64,000 nt of DNA. Origin: Isoetes taiwanensis. Its lineage: Eukaryota > Streptophyta > Lycopodiopsida > Isoetales > Isoetaceae. This document shows, in pieces, positions 34,961 to 46,330 of this stretch (position 1 is its first letter; every line of letters begins with the position of its first letter). Under the pieces are notes generated by a model that had not been told where the DNA came from, ran no database searches, and saw only the letters and a list, made by a program, of their open reading frames with translations. The position numbers were made by a program, and so were the translations under genes. Where the stretch lies: contig JAJEKV010000021.1 in the NCBI GenBank assembly GCA_021234155.1, positions 15,389,563 through 15,453,562 on the forward strand, read 5' to 3'.

Positions 34961-36284
34961 CCTCCAAATGACTTTACTTAAAGCAAGAGTGGCATAAAAT
35001 GGGCTTCCAATTTGCCCCAAATTTTGGGAGGTTAGAAAAGAAGAAGGTTTAGAGCTTTGATAGATTTGGGCGCCCCATTTGGTGATCCAAGGACTTATGA
35101 AGCCAAGAGGAGACAAATTGGCCTTCGCGGGTAATTAGAATGATCCAACGGGCCAAAGGGTTATTGGGGTGCAGAGGAGACAACTTCGAGGTACAAAGTG
35201 ACAACCAAGCAGAGAGAGAGGTGCCATATGATTGGGTGGACTCCTTAAGGCCGCGGCTTATCTCCCTCACTAATGTAAAGAATCAAGTTGAAGAAAAAGA
35301 GCCTTTTTCCTCCCTTCACGGGTCGACTTTCCATGAAAGCAAAGTAGCACTTGGAAGCTAAGCGGTCGGCTTGGAAGAAATCAATTTGAAAACGATAGGC
35401 TGTGGATGCTTGGAGTAAGCGCTTGGAAGAAATCAGCCAGAACACGATAGGCGCTGGATGCTCGTGGTCGGCAGCCAAGAAATCGATATGAACAGGGCTC
35501 AAAGAATGCCGGAATGCTGCGGAATGGGCGGTTAGGTTTAACAATGAGGACAAGTGGCGCCATGCAAAAGAAGACCCTAAAAATAGACGCTTTTAAGTAA
35601 ATATGGACCAAAGGATAAAATAAAATAGACAGCTTTGCAATAAATGTGCCCAAAAAGTAAATGCGCTTTTTAAATTGACATACGATATTGAAATTTAAAT
35701 TTTAAATTTTGAATTCTCAATGACGCCTAATTTCAAATTTATAGTACGGGCCCTTGGTACATTTTCAATTTCAAATTAGGGCCCCACCAATATTTGATTT
35801 ACGGGCCGCATTTGAATTTGAATTTGAATATATATTGAACTATGGTGGGAGAATTGATTTTGGAAATACTCTCGAGGAAGCTTGAGCGGCTAAGCCATTT
35901 CGTTCTCTCTCACATTCTCGAAAGCAAAGAACTTCTTCACAATGGATGGCGCATGATTCACCAAAGGTAGGTTTCTTTTTTATATACGCTCATTCTTTGC
36001 CCCTCGGATTGGTATAGAACATTATTGATGATAAGATTCGATGATAAAAAGATAATTTTGAGAGATGTATGTTCCGGTCCCCTATATTCTATCTCGGTAG
36101 CATGGAAGCGAGGGCCAAATGGGTGCCAAATGGGCGGATAGACCTCCTGAATATGTATCATTCCCCCCGGTGCCCCATTTTAGAAAGAGTGGCTATGTTT
36201 CATTTATGTATAGCACCTCAAGATTACTAGACCAGTGGAGCCAATTTTAGCAGCCTAAGAAGAAGGCAGAACAACAGGAGGAAA
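34961..36284. other. Transposon interior without a clear gene
   Basis: Contains a few isolated AAATTGG..CCAATTT cores (about 34,998 and 35,063), a threefold local repeat of a CTTGG(A)AGAAATC segment (35,350-35,480) and AT-rich DNA (35,640-35,850). Weak minus-strand frames at 35,245-35,653 are not convincing. It separates the divergently oriented genes 2 and 3 and may hold their promoters. Confidence 0.4.
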
Positions 36285-36860
36285 TTACGGGTGTTCAATT
36301 TCAACTCCTCAAAGTTATTAGACTAAGCAAATTGGGCGCCACCAATTTCAGCAAAATTTAAGAAACATCGTATCGTGGAGGAAATTGGGCTGCTGCCCAA
36401 TTTCAACTCCTCAAAGTTACTATACTGTGGAGCAAATTAAGGCCTTTTCCTAAATTTAAGAAACATCAAGAATGGTGGAAATAGGGCGGGTGCCCAATTT
36501 CAACCTCCTCAAAGTTACTTATACTTGGCAAATTACCAAGGCCCAATTTCAGCAAAATAAGAACATCGGCATGTGGTGGAAATTGGGCCGCCTAATTTCA
36601 ACTTCTCAAAGTTACTAGATTGGAGCAAATTGGGCGCCACTTGGACCAGCTAAGAAACATCAGATCAGGAGGAAATTGGGCGGCCGCCCAATTTCAACTC
36701 CTCGGGTTACTAGATCAGGGAGCAAATTGGGCCAAATTCAATTTGAGCAAAATTAAGAAACACCGCATCAGAATAGAGGAAATAGGGCTGGTGCCCAATT
36801 TCACCTTTCCAATTTAATAACATCGGGGAGAAAATTGGGCCTGTAATTTCACCATCTAAG
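36285..36860. repeat. Palindrome array 3, ~110-bp composite unit, about 5-6 copies
   Basis: Units alternate two halves: GGAAATTGGGC(G/T)G(C)..CCCAATTTCAA then CTCCTCAAAGTTACTAGA, and GAGCAAATTGGGCGCCA followed by CAATTTCAGCAAAATTAAG and AAACATC. The spacer is again different from arrays 1 and 2, with the same core. It lies upstream of the plus-strand DUF7869-type gene. Confidence 0.85.
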
Positions 36861-37069
36861 AGCATAAAGCTGTAACTTTGCTCTTTGAACCGAGGTGGTG
36901 AGGTGTACCTATTCAAAGATGGTCGGGGCTTGGCAAAGGGACCATGGGAGCTAGGAGAGATGCCACTTTAAAGACATCCCGTATGGACTTGTGGAGTGTG
37001 GGTGTTCTAGCCGTGGTTTGAGGGGCATCATGTTCTCTGGCCTACTCCGTAAGCAAGTACCTTAGGTGA

Positions 37070-40000
37070 GGCATTGTCTTCCTTCATTCTCCGAGGGAAA
37101 GTGATGTTCATGACTCCGTCGTCGGACGTGCCGGCGATCATCAAAAGACAAATGAGGGGAAGCAACAGAGACACCATGTCGCTAACTAGGTACACACTCA
37201 CCGAGACCCACCGCGAAATTTATCACTCTTGTGCCGCCATCCCCGCAAATGGGCGGGATTTATATCCTTCACCGGGTCCGCACGATGCAAAGATGTGACC
37301 AGTTCTTGGGTATGAAGACCGTAGGGGTGTCTGCATTCTCAAGGCTTTCCCCTCCGACAGAGGTGAACTTCCCGTGTCCCAAGATGTTTGACAATACCTA
37401 AAGCGGGCATGCTTTTGAGGTGGAATAATGATCTAGTTAGGGTTTGTGGGGTGAAGGTGTCGGAAATTTTAAGTGCAAAATAGCCTGGTGAACAAAGATG
37501 ATACCCGCCGAGCGGTGGCAGCTCGGAGATTCAAGCATCCGCAAAGACGAAGAAGCGTAAATACACCTTCCATTCTCGCTGCCAAAGAAAGCATCAAAGC
37601 CTCCAAAGATAGATCGGCTAACAACCAATGAAGCCATCTTGAGGTATAGGAAGACCATGTGTTGCAAAAACGAGATGTTGTGAGAAATTCAAGAGGGATC
37701 AAGCTATAAACATGCGAAAAGGATTTCTTTGCCATGAAATCGAAAGTGACAGGACCACTTTTGTGTATGACATGTTAGGCAACAATATGAAGGGTAGAAG
37801 GGTTCATCGACTAGTCTTGCAAGGCATCGCTGTCCGTGGAGAGGGCTTGGTACCTTGGTCTTGGGATTTCAAAGTCGGGTATCTGAAGTGGAAGGCGTAT
37901 TCCGGCCCGGTGCTCGAAAGGCCGAAAGCATGGCAATTCGTGCACTATGAAAGCACGCGGCGGCCACCTTGGCCTCGTGAGGCTGTTTTTCCATGTTTGT
38001 GAAGGAAAAATTGTGAGTCTTTACCTCACCGTAGTAGGAGGAATGATGATGGGATTCGAGAAAACGTGAGGAAGTTGCCTGCTATATTTACTTAAGACAT
38101 GCATTCTCAAGAGGTCAACGGGCGTGATGGCTCTCACAGGAAGAAGGTATCTCCCATGTGATTTCATAGGACGGAGACGAGCTTCAAGGACGCCGGTATT
38201 GCTAAGAAGAATGCATTCTCCAAGTGTGACACTTGGCGAGGTTATCCGCATTGCCTGGGCAAGACCAAGGATGAGGCCGAGGGAGAATATTGCATGATCG
38301 AGAGAAGGGCACATAGACTAGAGCAAAGAATCATGTCGCACTCCAAGATCGGGTCATGGGAGATCCTTATCCCACTGGCATCCTCGAGACTTTGTATGTA
38401 TCATTCACGACAAAATGGATCAGGCAAAGACTATGATTCCAAAGTTGTTCGATTCCGTGAAGTCCCTTTGGAGACTAGATAAGCTAAAGACTTCATTGAC
38501 AGGTGCACTTACCCACGGCCATGGGAGAGCATTAGAGGAAAAATGAGATCACATTTTGTCCCATTAAGGGATGCTTAAAATGCCATGTCAGCTTTTTAAA
38601 CTGTCCAATAAGAGAAGAGCTCCAAGATATCTCATTCCAAGATTATGTGGCGACAGTAATTAATGCACCAAAACTAACTTCAGAGAATCCTTTTTTCATT
38701 ATAACTTTTGATCCAGAACTCCGATTCAAAAACTTTTTGTAGCAATGGATTCGTCTTCACAAGATCTATCTAGTGATAACCATTCATACATCTTTTACGA
38801 TATAAATATATAAGAAATAAGCAAAAAATCATATTTTTTTAAGGTTAACGCATATGACCATATTGAAATACATCATAACCATATATCATTGGAAAGATCT
38901 TTTCATTCCGCATCTAATGCAACAAACGCCGCAACATTTTGACAAGTGGATCAAAAGTTATGGGGGAAAAACAAAAGCAATGAAGTTGTTGGTGCTGCAT
39001 TAATTGCAGTTAATAGATGGTAGCCATTCCATTGGAGGATTCTTATGGGGATGAAATGAGATCTCAAATTTCCTCTAATGGGGTGCTATGGAAATTTTGC
39101 TTTGGATCTGTGGTCAGACGACTCCAACTTCCATGTAGGTTCTTTGAATAGTATTTTGAAAAGGTTGGAGCTGCCTAATGAGTTTGCAGGAGGCCATCTT
39201 GCACTGTCTGATCCATCAGTCCCAGATTGGGCCAGGGCCTTACGTGACACCACTGCGCTAGCGTCCAAGTTGTCGCTGTCTGGGAAGAGCATCCCCGTTG
39301 CCATCCCTCAACCTGAGGGACCCTCATTGAAGCGTCTCCCTCGCAAATTGCTGTTGCAACTAGACAATGCATCCGGACAAAACAAAAATAGGTATGTATT
39401 CTCGTATCTTTCATACCTTGTATATCCGGGTGTTTTCGAGGAGATTGAGTTAGGTTTATGATGCCCGGCCATACACATGACGATATAGATGCTATGTTTG
39501 GAAATTTTCATCTACCTTGAAGAAAGCCGGTGCTAACCATGCCCGAGTTGTTGTATGAATTTCATACGTGCAATCTCAACAATACGCTGATGCCATATGT
39601 TGTTCATAAGGTTCCGTGATTGGAAAGGTTTCATAGAAGGGTATATCCCGATGGGGAAGATAGATTGATAGGTCACACCGAACCTCCGACCTTTTGTTTG
39701 CTATGAATGGTGATCGGCCCGTCATGTACCATAAGGCTCGCCCCACGCTCAGTGGATTGGCTACTGCCGGTGGAATAAGAATGTGGAAAGAAGGAGAGGA
39801 TGGAAAACCCCTAATGCCATCTGAAATCAAGATGCTAGCACCTAAGAGCTCGGTGAAAGACATTGGTCAGTCTAAACAAGATCCATAAGCATATCCTCCA
39901 TTGGGTCGCATGCTCGACGAACAAGAAGGACACACCGAGGACGACCAAATATACAAAGACAATTCTGGCGACAATTGAATATTGGATGGGACTCTTGGAG

Positions 40001-40515
40001 CATCGAAAAACATCACCAACGTGGAAGGTCCTTACGAGGACTTTGGTCACAACTAGGCAAGATAGACTTGACGCATGGATGTGGTGGCTGTGGTGGAGCC
40101 AATTGCAACCATCACTCCCGCTTATGTTGGTCCATTGAAGGATAAGCCCGTGCGAATTCAATCCTTTCAAGGATTTGAAGAAGGGCATGTTTGTATTGGC
40201 GCCGATGATGTCTTATGCCCAACATGTCTAGGGTATGCTACAGAAGAACCCCAAATGGATGATAAGAAAGACAACTTCGAGACTATCCAGGTCACTTGGT
40301 GGGAGCCTGTCCCTGTTAGAAACCAGGTGTTCCCAGCCAACTATGTCAATTGTTGGAAGAAGAGATGGAGGCCACTCAACGCTAGTGACCGCATTGAGAT
40401 AGAGAGTATCGACTACGCTTTGGAGTCCTTCAATAAGAAGAAGCTACCAAACACCGGTCAAGATTCCCACACTTGTTGCGAATATATACGCGCACTTGCC
40501 CGGGATGTATGTTAG
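37070..40515 (+). pseudogene. DUF7869-type (transposase-like) gene, frame-broken
   Basis: Plus-strand coding with motifs I associate with the DUF7869 family, found in large plant and animal transposon-like proteins. In order: DKMDQAKTMIPKLF (38,409-38,450), LTHGHG (~38,515), LLLQLDNASGQNKN with YVFSYLSYLV after it (39,345-39,420), FMMPGHTHDDIDAMFGNF (~39,456-39,510), then NGDRPVMYHKARPTL (39,700) and a C-terminal 146-aa frame ending at 40515 with TWWEPVPVRNQV. The Asp in LDN and the acidic GHTHDDID cluster could be catalytic (inference). A 500-bp AT-rich stretch (38,560-39,060) looks like an intron. Frame breaks occur near 39,455, 39,510 and 39,620. Probable transposase of the 12.8-kb element. 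Confidence 0.65.
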
Positions 40516-40562
40516 TGTTATCGAAGCGTCTCTTTTATAAAAAGTCCACAATTCAAGGTATT

Positions 40563-40587
40563 GTCCATATTTAATGAAACTGTGCTT
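40563..40587 (-). repeat. Right terminal inverted repeat
   Basis: Read on the minus strand it begins AAGCACAGTTTCATTA and ends TATGGAC. It matches the left end at 22 of 25 positions. Confidence 0.8.
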
Positions 40588-41197
40588 TGGTATACATATC
40601 ATTTGCTTTGGTGTTTTAACACTTCTGTCTTTGACATATATACAATTATATTGAGTGTCACAAATGTTGGCAGTGCCACAAATGGTGTAGAGATTGATGC
40701 CACAAAATGTTGGTAGAGATTGATCTCGGCCGTCCCACTTTTGAGATGGATTTGTCGGTCCTAGACGGTGCCACCTCGTAACTCCCCAAGCACCCCTCTT
40801 GTTGGGTGTACCAAAATATTGGTGCAGTTGATCTCGGTAGTCCATCTCTTAGATGAACGGCCCACAACAAAAGCCCCAAATAAGCCCCTTGATGCAGAGT
40901 GTGTGTAGACATTTAAATCTCGGCCGTCCATCTCAAATCTGGACGGCCCACGTTAAGCCCCCAAATTGACCCCTTTATTTGGGGCTTCGATCTAATGACG
41001 TCCGGAGTTTGCCCTCTTCCCCATTTCCTCGGGCCCTTGCCCAAGAACTCCCTCCATCTATGGCCGATTGCGGACTTCGTGATATCCAGTGCGCCCGGAT
41101 CGTTTACGCACTTATCTTTCTCTACTTCCGCCCTGCTTTTCCTATGTCTCCGACCTCGGATCCATTCTAGTGCCCCTCTCGGTTTCTCGTTCAAAAG

Positions 41198-42048
41198 TAG
41201 TTGAAGCGGTGATCAAGCGGACTCAAATTTTGCAAAGACACAACTACAATATATCTTCATCATGCTATTGTCGATTATCGCGAAATCTCACACAAATCGA
41301 ATGCCCGAAACTTGAAGTTTTCTTTTCTATGCTTATGATCTTCCCTATGAAGTGGTGATATACACCAATGTTATTGCCGTTTCAACATTTATTTCCCGTG
41401 GTATATTTTGTGAATTCGGGATCGAGGGGCAAATGATATGGCAATGTTGATGGCAAGATTGTACCGCAGGATCTTATGATATAATTGCTTTGAGGAACGA
41501 TATCATGGTATGAGTCCTTCTACAATGGGTCCGACCCACAAGACATGGAAATATAATGTTCCTCGGGTGCAAATCCGTGCTCATTTATTCTAAAGAAAAA
41601 TATGTTTATACTAGTTTTGTAATCACCCATCCGCTTTCATTACCTCGGGGATTTGGAGTGCATCATGTGTTAAACCCCTGATCCATACTGAGAGGCATTT
41701 TTGGATCGGAAGGAAAGCTTTATGCAAAAGACATTGCTAATCTAATTGAATCCGCACATCGGGGTCAAGTGGCGCTTTTTGGAGAAACTATACCTGGCAG
41801 ACTCTTCAAGAAGTTCTTGCAAGCAAAGCTACAAGAAATAGCATATGGATCAACTGCAAGCAAGCTCCGGGCATTTTTTTATTTGCAAATCCGACTTGCC
41901 ATTCGTCTGCCGTCACTAGGTTTGTATGCTTCATTATTTTCGAAGCTATTGGAGTAACACTTCGATTTCGTTTCTACTTTGCACGCTATCTCTGCCCTGT
42001 ATTGTCTGATAGAAGTGGGCAAGCATTTGGATTTCAAAACCAGAGGTA
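41198..42048 (+). pseudogene. AGT2-like fragment, unit D
   Basis: Same exon order as unit A with many small indels. The NSGSEAN block reads GGGATCGAGGGGCAAATG in place of GGGATCAGAGGCAAATG, and the exon 3 acceptor CTCAGGG reads CTCGGGG. No open frame covers an exon completely. Confidence 0.75.
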
Positions 42049-42282
42049 AGGTTGTTGTAGCATTGTAAACCAGCAAAGTGCTGTTTCCCCATCTCCCCAA
42101 ATGGTTGTGCATTCATGTGATTAACGTATATGCCCAATTCTTATGTAATATAATATTTCATGATGAGAGATCGCCTTATATGGAGACATTGTTAGGTGAG
42201 TTATAGCAATCATTTATTATTTGATCATGTTCGTCCTGCTATACTCTCTTCTCGATACAAATCATGGCCATCTTTCTTGCAG

Positions 42283-42408
42283 TTTAAACGTATTATGAAG
42301 CTGATGAGGTGGGTAAGTCGAGCTTGTGAAAGCGGGATCAAAAAGCAAAATTTGGATCGGCGTCTTGTGGAACTGCTTGAAAATGTTGTTTGATATTGGG
42401 ACATACAG
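42283..42408 (+). pseudogene. PARP3-like exon, unit D
   Basis: Same exon as in unit A, with CAGGATC changed to CGGGATC and AAGCTGGATCAGCG changed to AAAATTTGGATCGGCG. The frame is broken inside the exon. Confidence 0.45.
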
Positions 42409-43067
42409 GTGACGTAGCTTCTTACCACATCCCTCCTTAATCATTACGTGTCTAGCATTCTAGTGCTTCAGATATTTTTCATCGTATACATATCATTTGC
42501 TTTGGTGTTTTAACACTTCTACAATTATATTGAGTGTCACAAATGTTGGCAGTGCCACAAATGGTGTAGAGATTGATGCCACAAAATGTTGGTAGAGATT
42601 GATCTCGGCGTCCACTTTTGAGATGGACCGGTCTAGGCAGGTGCCACCTCGTAACTCCCCAACCACCCCTCTTGTTCGTGTACCAAAATATTGGTGCAGA
42701 TTGATCTCGGCCGTCCATCTCTTAGATGAGCGGCCCACAACAAAAGCCCCAAATAAGCCCCCTTGATGCGAGTGTGTGTAGACATTTAAATCTCGGCCGT
42801 CCATCTCAAAATGACGGGCCCCCGTTAAACCCCCAAATTGATCCCTTTATTTGGGGCTTCCGATCTGTGGACGCGGGAGTTTGCCCTCTTCCCCATTTCC
42901 TCGGGCCCTTGCAGAAGAACTCCTCCATCTATGGCCGATTGCGGGACTTCGTGATATCCGTGTCGCCGGATCGTTTACGCACTTATCTTTCTCTACTTCC
43001 GGCCCCTGCGCTTTTCCTATGTCTCGACCTGATCCATTCTAGTGCCCCTCTCGGTTTCTCGTTCAAA

Positions 43068-43923
43068 AGTAGTTGAAGCGGTGATCAAGCGGACTCAAAT
43101 TTTGCAAAGCACACAACTACAATATATCTTCATCATGCTATTCTTGATTATGCGAAGCTCTCACACAACGAATGCCCGAAACTTGAAGTTTTCTTTTCTA
43201 TGCTTATGATCTTCCCTATGAAGTGGTGATATACACCAATGTTATTGCCGTTTCAACATTTATTTCCCGGTGGTATATTTTGTGAATTCGGGATCGAGGC
43301 AAATGATATGGCAATGTTGATGGCAAGATTGTACCACGGGATCTTATGATATAATTGCTTTGAGGAACGATATCATGGTATGAGTCCTTCTACAATGGGT
43401 CCGACGGCCCACGAGTACATGGAAATATAATGTTCCTCGGTGCAAATCCGGGCTCATTTATTCTAAAGAAAAAATATGTTTATACTAGTTTTTGTAATCA
43501 CCCATCCGCTTTCATTACCTCAGGGATTTGGAGTGCATCATGTGTTAAACCCTGATCCATACAGAGGCATTTTTGGATCAGAAGGAAAGCTTTATGCAAA
43601 AGACATTGCTAATCTAATTGAATCTGGCACATCAGGTCAAGTGGCAGGCTTTTTTGGAGAAACTATACCTGGCAGACTCTTCAAGAAGTTCTTGCAAGCA
43701 AAGCTACAAGAAATAGCATATGGATCAACTGCAAGCAAGCTCCGGGCATTTTTTTATTTGCAAATCCGACTTGCCATTCGTCTGCCGTCACTAGGTTTGT
43801 ATGCTTCATTATTTTCGAAGCTATTGGAGTAACACTTCGATTTCGTTTCTACTTTGCACGCTATCTCTGCCCTGTATTGTCTGATAGAAGTGGGCAAGCA
43901 TTTGGATTTCAAAACCAGAGGTA
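43068..43923 (+). pseudogene. AGT2-like fragment, unit E
   Basis: Exon 3 is intact and readable ([20 protein letters not shown] to GFFGETI) with its CTCAGGG acceptor. Exons 1 and 2 have frame breaks at CAG sites (CCCAGGTGG reads CCCGGTGG; ATCAGAGG reads ATCGAGG). Confidence 0.78.
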
Positions 43924-44159
43924 AGGTTGTTGTAGCATTGTAAACCAGCAAAGTGCTGTTTCCCCATCTCCCCAAATGGTTGTGCATTCATGTGATTAAC
44001 GATATGCCCAATTCTTATGTAATATAATATTTCATGATGAGAGATCGCCTTTTATATGGAGACATTGTTAGGTGAGTTATAGCAATCATTTATTATTTGA
44101 TCATGTTAGATCCCGCTATACTCTCTTCTCGATACAAATCATGGCCATCTTTCTTGCGG

Positions 44160-44284
44160 TTTAAAACGTATTATGAAGCGATGAGGTGGGTAAGTCGAGA
44201 GCTTGTGAAAGGGGATCAAAAAGCAAAAGCGGATCGGCGTCTTGTGGAACCGCTGAAAATGTTGTTTGATATTGGGACATACAG
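44160..44284 (+). pseudogene. PARP3-like exon, unit E
   Basis: The acceptor CAG of this exon reads CGG, and the donor CAGGTGACG reads CAGTGGACG, so neither splice site would work as written. Internal GCAGGATC and GCTGGATCAGC sites are also altered. Confidence 0.45.
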
Positions 44285-44405
44285 TGGACGTAGCTTCTTA
44301 CCACATCCCTCCTTAATCATTACGTGTCTAGCATTCTAGTGCTTCGATATTTTTCATCGTTATACATATCATTTGCTTTGGTGTTTTAACACTTCGTCTT
44401 TGACA

Positions 44406-46263
44406 ATTGTTCTTCGTGAGTCTGCAATGATGGAGTTTAAGATTAACGTGTCGAGATGCCATTGGGGAAGCTAAGCAAGGAAACTATTGAACAAGGTAAT
44501 ATAGTGGCCTTTGTTGCGTTTCATCTTTTGGTTTTACCATCACGTAGCGAAAATTTCCAAAGAAAATGTATGTCCCCTCCTCCGATGCAGTCTATACAAC
44601 CATCAAACATAAGCAAACCCTTTGCACATGAATAGACCAATCGAGAAATATCCTTATACATGTTCAGTCGATGGAAGACATAAATCCATGCATTGTGGTA
44701 ATAGTAAAGTAAAGGGTCAGACTTTAATATGCAAGAACAAGTAGGTGCAACTTTAATAGGGTCAACAGTTGATGCTTTGTTTCCCGTGATGGTAAAACTT
44801 AAAGACTTAAAACTGCTTTGTACATAGCAGGTTGGCCTTGCTATGTACATTTGCAAAAGATGACTACTTTCTATTATTCACATCTAGAATCTGCAGAATG
44901 TCACCAAGTTGCATGCCAACCTCAGAGAGTGAATCATCCCGTTTGGATCACCAGAGAGTGACTCATCCGTGTGATGTGCCTTTGCATGGCATGTGATGAG
45001 GCATTGGATTTGAGAATTTATTTGCAGTGATGCACTGTTTAATTCCAAGGACAATGTGGCCTTGACCTCATTTGAATAAACTTCCAATACCTTTCGAATG
45101 CTAGCGCACTTCCTGCCATGGTATCAAACTGAGATCTGTGGAAAGCAATGAAAAAAATGATGGTTATGAAAGTCTATTATTTTAGATTGAACTCAAACCG
45201 AGCATATCTTTGCAATTAGTATAGTGCATGGAACCAAGTTGTGCCGCAAGGCAAGCTCCCCGTACTTTTATGTCTGAAATTTTTGTAGTTTACAACATGT
45301 GCATGTACGAACCTATATCTGACCAGTGAACGACTAGCGAGAAACGACTGGGAATGGACGTTATTGGATGCTAACACCTCGAGTTGCATTTGATAAAATA
45401 AAACATCATGATGAGCTTGTGCAATTGTGCTTGCCATACAGATTGGCAATAACAGTAGCCATTTAGCAATTGTACTTGTGTTACAGATTGACAATAATAG
45501 TAGCTATTTAGCAATTCTACTTGCCATATATATTGGCGATAATGATTGGCAATAACGATTTCTAGCTTTTATCTTTATAAGGGGCGGCCTAGTGTAGTAA
45601 GGGGCTTTTCTGATCATATAGCCATAGGCTAAGACTGCTTTGCTTTGTAGGCAGTGATCCCGTTCATGGCAATCTGTCAGTTGTTTGAAGCTACAAGTTT
45701 TTCCATTTCTCTGTTATTAAGCTACTGTTATTAAGCTACTGGGTCATATGTAGCTTCTGTTTTAATAGCATTTGATATGTATATTAGACTTATAGTGTTA
45801 TTCTATAAGCGCGGGCCACAACAGTTTTCTCTGTGCGTTTCTCCTTTGATCTTCTTGCCTAAAAATTTGTAGATTAGCGCTTTCACAAAGTTGCACTGCT
45901 TTTGTATATTTTGTTGTGTTTCTAGTCTATTGTGCACTAGCAAATTCTTTCTTTTTATCATGTTCATTGTCCTAATTTAGTCTCATCTAATTCTTGCCTT
46001 TATGCAGTCAATTGAGAGTCTTTCTGTATGCAAGAGGCCTTGCTTGCCCCTAGACAACTCATACTTCTTGAATGGCATGTTCCAATGGATTAAAAATGGA
46101 TTGAAGCATGGAATACAATTAACTGCAGGTTATGGGCACAGCAAGGACAACTTGGTGTTGCATTTACGGCATTGGTGTGGCTGGCACTTCCATGGTGCTT
46201 GCCTCTTTATTTTTTGGTTTAGGGTTGTAAATGTTAAAATGTGCTTGCCTCTTTTTTGTTGAA
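44406..46263. other. No gene seen
   Basis: AT-rich DNA. The 111-aa minus frame at 44,521-44,856 and the 92-aa minus frame at 45,216-45,494 have no motif or splice support. Confidence 0.4.
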
Positions 46264-46330
46264 GGCAGGGACGTGGCAATATATGGTTCTTGATGAGGCC
46301 CAAGCGGTCAATAGTGCAAACAAGAGACAT
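46264..46330 (+). pseudogene. Possible INO80-type helicase fragment (DEAQ box)
   Basis: A short stretch encodes AGTWQYMVLDEAQAVNSANK, close to the Walker B/DEAQ box of INO80 chromatin-remodelling ATPases (WQYMVLDEAQAIKS). It is preceded by an AAGGCAG acceptor-like sequence. No neighbouring helicase motif was found. The match is about 16 residues long, so it is only suggestive. Confidence 0.4.

Larger units (their letters stand above)
27783..40587. mobile_element. 12.8-kb DNA transposon with terminal inverted repeats
   Basis: A segment inserted in the AGT2 tandem array. Its outermost 25 bp at each end are inverted copies with 22 matches (left end AAGCACTGTTTCATTA.., right end on the minus strand AAGCACAGTTTCATTA..). 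Inside are an unknown plus-strand gene, a long unknown minus-strand gene with a histone-H3-like start, a plus-strand DUF7869-type gene and four tandem arrays sharing a palindromic core. No target duplication is seen, because ~1.0 kb of the target unit is deleted at the right edge. The superfamily cannot be named from these ends. All three genes are frame-broken here, by decay or by sequence error. Confidence 0.75.
40590..42515 (+). repeat. Chimeric tandem unit D
   Basis: Begins with the tail of a unit (GTATACATATC..), then hairpin repeat (40,640-40,985), AGT2 exons (about 41,200-42,050) and PARP3-like exon (42283-42408). AGT2 exons 1 and 2 are heavily altered, nearly always at CAG/CTG sites, whereas 41,790-42,290 is almost identical to unit A. 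Confidence 0.85.
42516..44405 (+). repeat. Chimeric tandem unit E
   Basis: Last unit: hairpin repeat (42,525-42,860), AGT2 exons (43,068-43,925) and PARP3-like exon (44160-44284). It ends at TTTTAACACTTCGTCTTTGAC (44,403), after which the DNA is unrelated. Changes again cluster at CAG/CTG sites, except in 43,510-43,980, which matches unit A. Confidence 0.85.

Noticed and set aside
32225-36860. CRISPR-like arrays (direct repeats with spacers)
   Set aside because: Eukaryotic context, no cas genes, and the repeated parts include the spacers themselves. These are ordinary tandem repeats with a shared palindrome.
27783-40587. CACTA transposon, because the left end contains CACTG
   Set aside because: The inverted repeat begins three bases earlier at AAG on both ends (inverted, not a direct target duplication), and no CACTA-type transposase motifs were seen.
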